This document shows, piece by piece, positions 19,295 to 28,357 of a stretch of 64,000 bases of DNA. Origin of the DNA: Bacillota bacterium (lineage in GTDB: Bacteria; Bacillota; Clostridia; Tissierellales; MES13); the NCBI GenBank assembly GCA_009711785.1, contig VENA01000064.1:62001-126000 (forward strand), written 5' to 3'. Position numbers and translations under genes: made by a program. How positions within the stretch are numbered: position 1 is the stretch's first letter; each line of letters begins with the position of its first letter. Under the pieces are notes generated by a model, which was given only the letters and a program-made list of their open reading frames with translations, was not told the origin of the DNA and made no database searches.

Positions 19295-21079
19295 TTAAAT
19301 TTCATTACCTTGTCTGTCGTATTTTATATGTTCTTTCTTTCTTTTACCCTTTTCATTATAATACTCTATTCTTTCTTTAACTGCTCCATTCCTATAATAC
19401 TCATCAGAAACTGTTACATTTCCATGTTCATTATAAGATTTTGAACCATACAAAATTCCATTATCGTATATTGTTTCATATTTGAGTTTACCATCAATAA
19501 ATAATTTACTTTTATATCTTTTATTATTTTTATATTTTTCAATTAATTTTGCATTATTTTTCTTATCTTCAATAATTTCTTGTCTGTTAGGATCTTTCTG
19601 TTTCACATTTAACAACTGTTCTTTATGCTCAAGCTTCTTAATTTTTCTAATCTCTTCCAGAGTCTTTTGATTATTCATTTTAGTTAAACTAATAAGTCCA
19701 TCAAACGAATCTAGTTTATTCTTTAAGCTTAGCATTTCTTTCTTAAATGCAGTAATTGACTCTTGATTAGAGATTTGTTTAGATTCTATTTTCCTATCCA
19801 AGTCTTTAAATATATTGTTAATATTAGAATTATACATTTCTAGTCTAGAATCTAAATTTTTTATTCCTTCTTGAAATGTATGTAAAATATTTTTATTTTC
19901 ACTATAGTTACTTTCTAGTAATGCTAACTTGTTCTTATTGTAGTTGATAGCATTAAAAATCTCTTTGTTAATATAACCAGAAATTTTACTTATGTCTTTT
20001 AATATATTTTCTTCTATATCTAAAATCATTTTATGAAGTTCATTGTTTTTATTATCTAATCTATTTCTATTTTGTGAAAATCCTTTTGATATATCTACCG
20101 AAAGAACTTCTATTTTATCATTTAAATTATTAGTTAAAATATTATTACTTTCACTTATGCTATTGTTTAATTTCTCTAAAGAATTATTAATACTTTTGGA
20201 AAATGAGTTTTTTATAGTATTAATATTTTCTCTGGTTTCAATTTGATTTTTATTAATTGCTTTTTTTATGTTTGTATTTTCTTTGGTAATGAAGTCTAAT
20301 TTTTCATAAGTATCTTTTTTAATTAGTTTTACTTCAGACTTCATATCTTCAGTTATATTAAAAATTATATTACTTAATTCTTTCCTTGCATTTTCTTGTT
20401 GAATTTCTCTACCTTCAAATCCTTTTTCCAGCTCTAAAGCAAGACTTTCAATAATTTCTTTAATTTCATTATTTTTTAACTTAATATTATTCAAATTGTC
20501 ATTTGTAGAAGTATTAATTTCATTTATTTCTTTCTTAAACTTTTCATCTAAATATAAAAGAGTCTCCTCTATTTTATTTACATTTTTATTAAGCATTTTA
20601 GTAAGCTTTTCTTCTACTGAACTCATTTTATTAGTATATTTATGATTTAACTCTTTATTAACATCAGTTATTTTGTTACCCATAACAGTAATCTCTTTCA
20701 TCAAGTTTTCTTTTATTACGGTTATTTCATTATGTAAATCTTCTTTCAATATATCAGTATATTCTTTTTGATTATCTAATTTCAAACTTAATTCATTAGC
20801 ATACTTATTTAATTCATTTTTTAAGTCCATTACTTCATTACTAAAATCAGATTTAATTGTTTCTATTTGTTGTGTTCTTTTATCATAATTCAATTTTTTC
20901 TCATTCAATAGCTTGTCTACCTTCAATAAAATAATATAGGAAAATACAAAGCCTGTTAAAGTTATACCTCCTACTCTAGTAATTCCAGTAGTGTATTCTG
21001 CTAGACTTATACATAATGCTAGTAGAACAAAGACTATAATCAATGTTTTCTTAGATGATATTGTCATTTTATTTAACAT
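19295..21079 (-). CDS. Membrane-anchored long coiled-coil protein with MORN/YwqK-like C-terminal repeats (operon gene 1)
   Basis: A 594-aa first gene of the unassigned operon. Two transmembrane helices at about residues 12-32 and 36-54 are followed by some 460 residues of almost uninterrupted Lys/Glu/Asn-rich coiled coil. Residues about 525-594 are short aromatic repeats (LFIDGKLKYETIYDNGILYG, YYRNGAVKERIEYYNEKGK) of the MORN/YwqK kind, which bind proteins or lipids. The plan of membrane helices plus a long cytoplasmic coil recalls the ZorA tail encoded 8 kb away, but there is no MotA/TolQ core. AAGGAGGG precedes the ATG. A sensor or scaffold role is an inference. Confidence 0.75.
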   Translation of the reverse strand: MLNKMTISSKKTLIIVFVLLALCISLAEYTTGITRVGGITLTGFVFSYIILLKVDKLLNEKKLNYDKRTQQIETIKSDFSNEVMDLKNELNKYANELSLKLDNQKEYTDILKEDLHNEITVIKENLMKEITVMGNKITDVNKELNHKYTNKMSSVEEKLTKMLNKNVNKIEETLLYLDEKFKKEINEINTSTNDNLNNIKLKNNEIKEIIESLALELEKGFEGREIQQENARKELSNIIFNITEDMKSEVKLIKKDTYEKLDFITKENTNIKKAINKNQIETRENINTIKNSFSKSINNSLEKLNNSISESNNILTNNLNDKIEVLSVDISKGFSQNRNRLDNKNNELHKMILDIEENILKDISKISGYINKEIFNAINYNKNKLALLESNYSENKNILHTFQEGIKNLDSRLEMYNSNINNIFKDLDRKIESKQISNQESITAFKKEMLSLKNKLDSFDGLISLTKMNNQKTLEEIRKIKKLEHKEQLLNVKQKDPNRQEIIEDKKNNAKLIEKYKNNKRYKSKLFIDGKLKYETIYDNGILYGSKSYNEHGNVTVSDEYYRNGAVKERIEYYNEKGKRKKEHIKYDRQGNEI

Positions 21080-21667
21080 AAACCCTCCTTAATCTTATGT
21101 TTCATAAAAGTATTTTAACTCCTAATTCAAATTCTGTTAATTATCTACTGCAATAGTACTATATTACCATTTATAAAACTAATTTTTTCATTATTGCTTC
21201 TCAAATAGTTATTAAAATTAAATATAGTAGTTTCTCAAACTATCCTCCTCTACAATTTGTCCTTAAAAGATTATAAAAATATCGCTAGTATCTATATTCT
21301 ACAAATTTTTCGCTACCCCTTTGTCTAGTTTTGTAATATAATGTCGATGTGATGCTTATTATATTTATAAAAATACATAAGCTATTTAATTTTATAATTA
21401 TTTGTTGTTTTTATTTTTATGTAGGCAATGAAGATACTAAGTTTACTGTTTACATAGATATAGTAAAATTATCAATTCTGTAAATAAAACTGTGCTTCTT
21501 CAATACACTATTTCAATTCCTGTTAACTAACATTTTATAGTTTTAGAATGACTGTTAATGTCGGTGTAGTTTCCCTTCATTTTAACCTTGATAGCTATTC
21601 TAAAATCAATTAAATTATAATAGCTAAAGGAATTGATTTTTTAAAAAGCACAAATTTTTTTACACTC
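21080..21667. other. Intergenic region between jetD and the four-gene operon
   Basis: 588 bases without a supportable gene. It should hold the promoter of the four-gene operon on the minus strand and the end of the Wadjet transcript. A TTTGTCTA...GTCG segment near 21320-21345 resembles one at 34133-34150, but it is too short to call a repeat. Only the inverted repeat at 21602-21640 stands out. Confidence 0.55.
21602..21640 (-). terminator. Probable terminator of the Wadjet operon
   Basis: AAAATCAATT at 21602-21611 pairs with AATTGATTTT at 21631-21640, 28 bases past the jetD stop. The loop is 19 bases and the stem AT-rich, so this is a moderate call. Confidence 0.5.
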
Positions 21668-22984
21668 TTATAATAATTGACAAATGTTCAAAATATCATG
21701 CTCTAATCCATCAATTAGAAGTTCTTGGTATCCAGCAACTTCCTTATTATATATCAAATTCGCCACTGCCTTTAATTCATCCGAAAACACCGTCTTTAAT
21801 TTGCTTAACCTATCTTGACTTATTGTTTTATTAGATATTGAATTTAAATAATCCTCCTCTTTAAACTTCCACAATGTTAAGTTATTTCTGTATCTGATTT
21901 TTAGGTTATCGGCAATCCTAATACCCTCAGGATCAAAATCTCCACTATAATAAATATATACACCTTCTTTAACTAGCATATCTAAAATTAAAAAACTAGC
22001 GTATTTAATCTGACCATAAGTACACATAAAACCAATATCATTTTCTTGAAATCTATATACAACTTCTTCAAATACTCCAGGATTCTCAAATACAAAAACT
22101 CTTTTATTAGGGGCATCTACTTTTTCAATGTTATTTATATTTAATACATTAGCATTAAAAATCTCTTGGTTTTTCCTAAAGCATTTCCACAATTCATACT
22201 CTTTTCCATCTTTATAACCATAAAGACCTTTTAAAGTGGTAAAATTGGAAAGCTCGTTTTTAATAATACCAGCTTCATAAAATAATAATTTTTTATCTTC
22301 AGCGCTTCTAGGACTATCTTTTCTTAACATATAACAAATTCCATTAGTTAAAAGAGTATTTAAAGAAGTGCTTTCATCAAAGGCATGGGGATTTTTTGTA
22401 ATCTTTGCTGCAAATATAGGGAGCCTCTCTTTTTTGTCATCTTTAATATAATTAACTAAAACATTAAACGCATTCATGGTTATCCTAAGTTCTTTTTTTA
22501 ATAACTTGATATTTTCTTTATATCTTTTAGTTAGTAAATTACTAAAACTACTCTTTGTTTCTAACTCATCCTTTATCCAAATCGCAGACTCAGTACCCTC
22601 AAATTCACTAATCACATTATTAAAAAAAGTTTCTTTTTTATTTTTAAAAATCTCCCTTCTTTCCTTTTTTGATAATATTTCTCCTCCGTAATACGCAAAT
22701 AGTATGTCTTTTAAATCTAGTCCACCAAAGGCTGTATATTTATCTAGAGCCTCTTTGAACTTAACAACCTGAAGATTAATAGATTTTTTATCATAATAAT
22801 TTTTGTGAAGAAAAGCTGAAAAACAGCTCCTCTCCTCTTTAGTTAAATTTCTTATTCTAATTGTTCCGCCTATTCTCCCTAAAGATAAGTAATTTTCCTT
22901 TAACTTCTGAAAAAACCTTCGATATCCTTTTTTCTTTTTAAAGTATTCTACACATTTTTTTAATTTATCTTCCTTATTAGGCAC
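21668..22984 (-). CDS. jetD: JetD: Wadjet type II nuclease (TIGR02679/DUF2399)
   Basis: Topoisomerase VI-like nuclease subunit of a Wadjet anti-plasmid system, about 438 aa. The C-terminal Toprim-like region has FVFENPGVFEEV, then YYSGDFDPEGIRIADNL near residue 350, typical of DUF2399 proteins. The middle has the LxxxxYGG and HAFDESTSLNTLL segments of the family. An upstream in-frame ATG at 23008 lies inside jetC, but GTG at 22984 has AGGAGG 9 bases upstream, so I prefer it; that gives an 8-base overlap with jetC. In Wadjet, JetD cleaves circular DNA once the JetABC loop-extruding complex has traversed it. Confidence 0.93.
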   Translation of the reverse strand: MPNKEDKLKKCVEYFKKKKGYRRFFQKLKENYLSLGRIGGTIRIRNLTKEERSCFSAFLHKNYYDKKSINLQVVKFKEALDKYTAFGGLDLKDILFAYYGGEILSKKERREIFKNKKETFFNNVISEFEGTESAIWIKDELETKSSFSNLLTKRYKENIKLLKKELRITMNAFNVLVNYIKDDKKERLPIFAAKITKNPHAFDESTSLNTLLTNGICYMLRKDSPRSAEDKKLLFYEAGIIKNELSNFTTLKGLYGYKDGKEYELWKCFRKNQEIFNANVLNINNIEKVDAPNKRVFVFENPGVFEEVVYRFQENDIGFMCTYGQIKYASFLILDMLVKEGVYIYYSGDFDPEGIRIADNLKIRYRNNLTLWKFKEEDYLNSISNKTISQDRLSKLKTVFSDELKAVANLIYNKEVAGYQELLIDGLEHDILNICQLL

Positions 22985-25900
22985 GAATATATACCTCCTC
23001 ACTAACATCTAAATATTCATCTTCATTGCCCGGCTCTTCTCCTAAGATACTTAACTCTCCAGCTTCAACTATTTCTTTCCCGTTCCAGTAATACCTCATA
23101 ATCCCCACAACATCTTCATTCTTTTCTTTTAAAAGTTCACAGATAGATAAAGATTTAATTGATGGGTAAGTTCCCCATAGTTTCTCTGAGTTAAATATAT
23201 AGGTTAAATCTAATTTCGAAACCATTCCAAACATATCATCAATATTATCTTCAGAAACTCCTGCAAAGGCTTCATCCAGAGCAACTATTCTTGGACTATC
23301 TTCTCTACCCTTTTCGTAAATAGCATGAATTGAAGCAAGAAGAGGTGCGTATGTGGATAGAGCCTTTTCTCCACCACTAAATGTACCATAAACAGTTTTA
23401 GTTAATTCTTTTCGCTTCTCTCCCTCTTTCTTGGCATATACTTTAAACTCAAACCAGTTTCTGTAATCAAGTACTTCTTTCATTATTTCCCCATAGCTTT
23501 TTTGAACCCTGTTGCTTTTCATATCATACTTTACTTGTTCTATTTTAGACTTAAAATGATTAGATAATTTTTCTAAATCTCTATCTGTTAGTAACTCATG
23601 ATCACCTTTAAAGATTTCTTCTAACTCTTTAGTGTCTAACTGATTCAAGCCTACTCCCTTTCTAGATTCCCAAGTTAAACCAAATGTTAAACCACTTGAT
23701 ATATCTCTAGTTCTAAGTAAGTTATCAATCCTTTTTACCCACTCTTTACTTTTGTAAATTTTAGCATTTATTTTTCGACTTATATCCTGAGATAAGATAT
23801 CTTTCATTAGCTTAGAGTTTTTTTCGGTTAATAAAAGCTTTTGTTCTCCCAAATGGTTTTCTATCTCTTCTTTAAAAGTATTAAAGTGAACATATTGACT
23901 TTCTACCCTAGCTTTTATAACTATCCTCTCTTGCTCATTTTTAACTTTTCTGATTTCCTCTCTATCTTCCTCCATCACATTCATCTTAAGAGCATTTTCA
24001 ATCCTTATATTATAATCTATAAAATTACTTTTAACCTTATGGAATAGATTACTTACTTCGGTTTCAATTTTATTTCTTGTATCACCTTTGCTAAAGCTAT
24101 ATTTGTTGTTTAAATTTCTAGCAATCTTCGTAATTTCATCCCTCGACTGTTCACTAGTTATCTTTTGTTCAGCCAAAAACAATAAATTGTATTCATTTTT
24201 AAAACCTATCAATCTAACATTTTCAACTTCTTTGACTTCTTTTATTTCAATTTTTAATTCATCTATATCGTCTCTTAAATTTGATACTTCTATTCCTACT
24301 CCCCCTACACTTTCTTTCATGTTTGATTTTTCATCTGAATAACTATCTATTAGCCTATTACATCTAGATAATTCTTCTTTTATTTTTTCAAAGTCAGAGT
24401 TATCTATAAACTCTTTTAATTTGAATATCCTGTTTTCTAACAATTCTACCTCTTTTTCTAAGTCATTGATACTATATATTAAATAATCAATACTTTGGTC
24501 TATATCTTCTAATCTTTCCTCATAAGTTTCTAATCGTTTCAAGTCCGATTGGAGTTGTCCATACTTAAACCGTATATTACTTAATAATTTTGAGTATTCC
24601 TCCATATGCTCTATTGCTTCTCCATACTTATCTACATTAACTGGAATCTCTATCTCATTTGTTATTTTATTTTGTCTAATAACTTGATTTTTAACCCCAA
24701 TATTTAAATCACTAAGCCTATTTTGTTTATTGTTGATGTTGCTTTTATTATACTCAATATCCTTCTTAGCTTTTTCTATCCAATCTATAGCCTCTTTAAT
24801 ATTTTCACTACTTGGGAAATTATTAAACTCTTCCCTTAATTTCTTCTCTAAGCCACTAATTTCATTAATCTCCTCTTGCTTCTTGTAATATTTTTGACTT
24901 AACTCTTCAATCTCATTTGATAAAGACTCGATCAACTTCTTTATGTATCTTTTTCTATTAACAAAACCTACAAACTTACTTTCGTATTCTCCTGAAGACT
25001 TCCCAGATAATACCCCTATACCATACCTTCCACTATAATCCAAATAAGTACTACCATCTTCTTCTCCTAAAAGAACACTTTTAATTGCATTATCTATATC
25101 AATATCACTAATCCTGTCTACTTCATAATTAGCCACTTTTAGCTTATCAGATAATTCATGTGTCATCATTTGAGGGTTAGAAACAATATACTTATCACAC
25201 ATATCCTTATCCATATCTAAAGCTTTATCTAAATAATCCTTTGGAATTATAAGAGCATCTAATATCCCCATATCTAAAAGACTCGACTCTATATAATTCT
25301 TTTCATCCTCAGCTACATCATCTCTAAATTCAACTGCTTTATAAAATGGAATAAAAGGAATCCCCCTATCACTTAAAGCTTTTCTATTTTTAATAACCTC
25401 TTCACTTCTTGTTGGCTCTGGATCAGGCTGTTTTTTTATTTGTTCTAACTCTTGTCTTTTCTCATCCTTTTCTTCTTTAATTACTCTTTGTTCATGCTCT
25501 TTCTTATTTCTTGACTTTGTTAATGTAGACGATACAAAATTCTTTTCATCATTTAAAATATCATTTACCAATGAATATTTTTCTCCAGAGCAAAACTGAT
25601 TTATTGAAGACAGTAAGCTTGAAAAGTTCTCATCTCTAAATTTAAAAACTGCATTCATTTCTTTCCAATCACATACATCCCTAATAAATCTCTGAGACTC
25701 TTCATCAAGAAGTTGATTACATTTTCTTAGCTTATTTTCATTTTTTTCTAACTCATCTTTTAAGCTATCTAACTCCGATGCCTCTTCATCATATTGGTCT
25801 TTAAACATTTTTGTCTTATTTATCTCGTCCTTCCCGTTTCTAAGATTTCTAGAGTGTTTTATCATCTGACTTTCTATTATCTCAAAATTAAATCCAGGAT

Positions 25901-27179
25901 GAACCTTCTTTCGGAGTGGTTCTAACTGAAAACTATCAGCTCTAAAGTCTGTATGTTCTGCTAAATCCTTCATTTCTTCCAAATTATCTTCTATCTCAGA
26001 CTCACAAGACTGCATCTCACCACTTAATTCCTTTATGTTATACTCAATATCAACCCTTTTATCTCTTTTTTCAACCAAGCTATTATTTTTATCTTCTAAG
26101 TTTTCATTAATATTTTTTAATTCACCCTTTGCTTTTTCAATGTTTTGGCTAGTTTCCCAAGCTTCTGTACCTTCATATTCTTTCTTTATATCTTGAGCTT
26201 TCTTATACTCTTGATCCAATTCATTTATTTTTGTCTCTAATTCCTCTAACGCCTGTTGCTTTTCTTCTAATATTTTAATTTTATTTTTTAACTCTCTTTT
26301 TTTACTATTTAAAGTACTAGATATATTAAGTAAAGCATTCACTTTTTCATTCAGTAAAAACTTATTATATCTATCATATTCAGCTTTTAATACTATCGCA
26401 CTATTAATTGCCATCTTCAGTGTTTCTATAGATTCTTCAATATCATCCATATATTTTAGAGAATTAGTCACATTATTCAAATCATCATCAGATAGTGATT
26501 CCAATGAATCATTTAAAATCTCCCCTATTACCTCTGGCCTAAAGTCAGTATTAAGCTTAGGACTTCTTAATTGGATTATTAAATTAATTAACTGCTCATA
26601 CTCTTTTATATCCTCAAAACCAAAAAACTCTTTGTTCATTTCTTCCATATACTCTCTTGGACTCTCTGTGTACTTGTTACTATTTCCTAATCTATGTTTA
26701 AATGTTTTTTTACTTAAAGGTTTCTTACCATCACTAGTTTCTTCATACAAGAAAAAGTCTTTGTCAATTCTTCTCCCATCTCTAATAATAAAATGCCATG
26801 CATCAATTTTAGGATTTTTTCTTCTAGCCCTAAAACCTATACCTACTGTTTTATAGTCTTCAGAATATCTCCTTTTTAACTCTAAAAACACATAACTTAT
26901 TTCATCTTCTTTCCCAGAGTCAGGACCACCTATTATATAGTAAGACATTTTTCTTGACCTAGTAGCGAAAGGATCTAATCTTTGAGGACTTTTATTTCCA
27001 TCTAATAACAATGGAATACAGGCTTGCATGGTAACTGATTTACCAGTACCGTTCTCTCCCCTTAATAAAAGGTTTCCTCCTTTAAAATCAAATATCTCAT
27101 GATCATAACACCAATAATTTAAAAAGCCTCCTCTGTTCATAACCCAATTATTTTCTAAACATCCTCCGCTATTACTCAT
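22977..27179 (-). CDS. jetC: JetC: SMC-like ATPase of Wadjet type II (TIGR02680)
   Basis: About 1400-aa SMC/MukB-type motor. Walker A (LLRGENGTGKSVT) lies near residue 47. Two long coiled-coil arms span about 270-560 and 750-1120 around a hinge-like region (WKEMNAVF, SLLDMGILDALIIP). The ABC signature TFSGGEKALSTYAPLL lies near 1270, and the Walker B/D-loop VALDEAFAGVSEDNI near 1300. Several in-frame starts cluster; the ATG at 27179, 8 bases after AAGGAG, is the best, and it overlaps the jetB end. It is the third gene of jetABCD. The complex extrudes DNA loops and singles out small circular plasmids. Confidence 0.95.
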   Translation of the reverse strand: MSNSGGCLENNWVMNRGGFLNYWCYDHEIFDFKGGNLLLRGENGTGKSVTMQACIPLLLDGNKSPQRLDPFATRSRKMSYYIIGGPDSGKEDEISYVFLELKRRYSEDYKTVGIGFRARRKNPKIDAWHFIIRDGRRIDKDFFLYEETSDGKKPLSKKTFKHRLGNSNKYTESPREYMEEMNKEFFGFEDIKEYEQLINLIIQLRSPKLNTDFRPEVIGEILNDSLESLSDDDLNNVTNSLKYMDDIEESIETLKMAINSAIVLKAEYDRYNKFLLNEKVNALLNISSTLNSKKRELKNKIKILEEKQQALEELETKINELDQEYKKAQDIKKEYEGTEAWETSQNIEKAKGELKNINENLEDKNNSLVEKRDKRVDIEYNIKELSGEMQSCESEIEDNLEEMKDLAEHTDFRADSFQLEPLRKKVHPGFNFEIIESQMIKHSRNLRNGKDEINKTKMFKDQYDEEASELDSLKDELEKNENKLRKCNQLLDEESQRFIRDVCDWKEMNAVFKFRDENFSSLLSSINQFCSGEKYSLVNDILNDEKNFVSSTLTKSRNKKEHEQRVIKEEKDEKRQELEQIKKQPDPEPTRSEEVIKNRKALSDRGIPFIPFYKAVEFRDDVAEDEKNYIESSLLDMGILDALIIPKDYLDKALDMDKDMCDKYIVSNPQMMTHELSDKLKVANYEVDRISDIDIDNAIKSVLLGEEDGSTYLDYSGRYGIGVLSGKSSGEYESKFVGFVNRKRYIKKLIESLSNEIEELSQKYYKKQEEINEISGLEKKLREEFNNFPSSENIKEAIDWIEKAKKDIEYNKSNINNKQNRLSDLNIGVKNQVIRQNKITNEIEIPVNVDKYGEAIEHMEEYSKLLSNIRFKYGQLQSDLKRLETYEERLEDIDQSIDYLIYSINDLEKEVELLENRIFKLKEFIDNSDFEKIKEELSRCNRLIDSYSDEKSNMKESVGGVGIEVSNLRDDIDELKIEIKEVKEVENVRLIGFKNEYNLLFLAEQKITSEQSRDEITKIARNLNNKYSFSKGDTRNKIETEVSNLFHKVKSNFIDYNIRIENALKMNVMEEDREEIRKVKNEQERIVIKARVESQYVHFNTFKEEIENHLGEQKLLLTEKNSKLMKDILSQDISRKINAKIYKSKEWVKRIDNLLRTRDISSGLTFGLTWESRKGVGLNQLDTKELEEIFKGDHELLTDRDLEKLSNHFKSKIEQVKYDMKSNRVQKSYGEIMKEVLDYRNWFEFKVYAKKEGEKRKELTKTVYGTFSGGEKALSTYAPLLASIHAIYEKGREDSPRIVALDEAFAGVSEDNIDDMFGMVSKLDLTYIFNSEKLWGTYPSIKSLSICELLKEKNEDVVGIMRYYWNGKEIVEAGELSILGEEPGNEDEYLDVSEEVYIRA

Positions 27180-28353
27180 CATCACCACTCCTTATATTAT
27201 CATTGTAATCGCCTGTTATTTTTGCAACTATTGGCATAATTTTTATTGCGTTATTATTTTTATCTTCTATTAACATCTTTGAGCTTTTCATATACTGCCT
27301 TATCTCTGACTCTATTTCTCTTAAAGACATTTCTTCACGATATTTTTTATACCAACCACTAGAAAACCTATCTTTAAACTCAAATATAAGTTGATTAAAT
27401 TCGCTCCTAGATATTTCTATTACATCTTCTTCATTAACCTCTAACGCTCCACTTTTAACTTTTTCTACAATTAGTTTATTAAACTGCAACGACATTTCTG
27501 ATAATCCATCAATTCCTGGGATTGAGTTTTTTAGCGGTTCAGTTACATCATATACAACAAAAGCAGCATCCCTATGAAGATGCAATTTAGCACCTAAAAA
27601 TTTTTCTATATCTGGGGCAATTGACCTATATCCCTGTCTTCTTAAATAGCGAAAAGCACCTTGACTATCAGCTTCTGACCTATAAAGTCCTGGAGTATTA
27701 AAAAGTTCCCTGTAAATCTGATTTTTTATCACTCTAGCATCTTCACTTTCTTTTTCTAAATTAGTAAGTTTAGACACCCTTCCCTTGTTTTCAAAATCCT
27801 CTATTCCATTGTAATTACTAATATCTTCATCAAAATGCCTCGTAAAAAATCTAGAAAGCCCAGTATTAGTAATTAACGCCTCTCCCTCAATAGAATCTCT
27901 GAACTCTCTTTGTTCAAATTCTTCAATCTTGATAATGCCCATTTTTTCAGCAAACTGTAACACTCGTATTACTGAGGTCCTATTCTCTCTACTTTCCCAT
28001 TCAATCACTTCATTGTTTAAGTAATTAGAACCAATATACTCGATTAAATCTGATAATATAAACTGAAATCTTACTTCTCTTTTCTCTAAGTACATTAATA
28101 ATAAAATGAAAAACACATAGTCTTTCTTTGCTTTAAAATCACTAAAGCCCATCCATGAGTAAGCTTTATTAGGTATTTTCTCAAGCTTAATTAAATCAGC
28201 TTTGTTGATTAACTTATATCCCAATTTTTCGTAAATTAATTCCTTAGCCTCTGGTAATTTTTCTTTTATTTCAAAATACTTAGTTGAATCATTGCTCCTT
28301 AGTATCCAAAAGTTATCAAATAATTCGGTTATAACATTCTTCCCCTCACTCAC
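27172..28353 (-). CDS. jetB: JetB: Wadjet type II kleisin-associated subunit (TIGR02678/DUF2398)
   Basis: A protein of about 393 aa with winged-helix-like segments. The family's look is clear: FWILRSND near the N-terminus, FSDFKAKKDYVFFILLLMYLEKREVRFQ, and RFFTRHFDEDI later. It plays the KITE/MukE-type role beside the SMC ATPase. I prefer the GTG at 28353 over the TTG at 28368, because TGAGGAGTG lies just before it and the jetA stop at 28358 falls within that ribosome binding site. It overlaps jetC. Confidence 0.92.
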   Translation of the reverse strand: MSEGKNVITELFDNFWILRSNDSTKYFEIKEKLPEAKELIYEKLGYKLINKADLIKLEKIPNKAYSWMGFSDFKAKKDYVFFILLLMYLEKREVRFQFILSDLIEYIGSNYLNNEVIEWESRENRTSVIRVLQFAEKMGIIKIEEFEQREFRDSIEGEALITNTGLSRFFTRHFDEDISNYNGIEDFENKGRVSKLTNLEKESEDARVIKNQIYRELFNTPGLYRSEADSQGAFRYLRRQGYRSIAPDIEKFLGAKLHLHRDAAFVVYDVTEPLKNSIPGIDGLSEMSLQFNKLIVEKVKSGALEVNEEDVIEISRSEFNQLIFEFKDRFSSGWYKKYREEMSLREIESEIRQYMKSSKMLIEDKNNNAIKIMPIVAKITGDYNDNIRSGDDE

Positions 28354-28357
28354 ATAA

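Noticed and set aside
21311..21345. Shared CCCTTTGTCTA segment with 34131-34141
   Set aside because: The common part is about 11 bases and the surroundings differ, so it is not supportable as a repeat.
21500..21600. CRISPR-like repeat near TTTCAATTCCTGTTAACTAA
   Set aside because: Only one copy is present and no regularly spaced second copy or cas gene is in the window.
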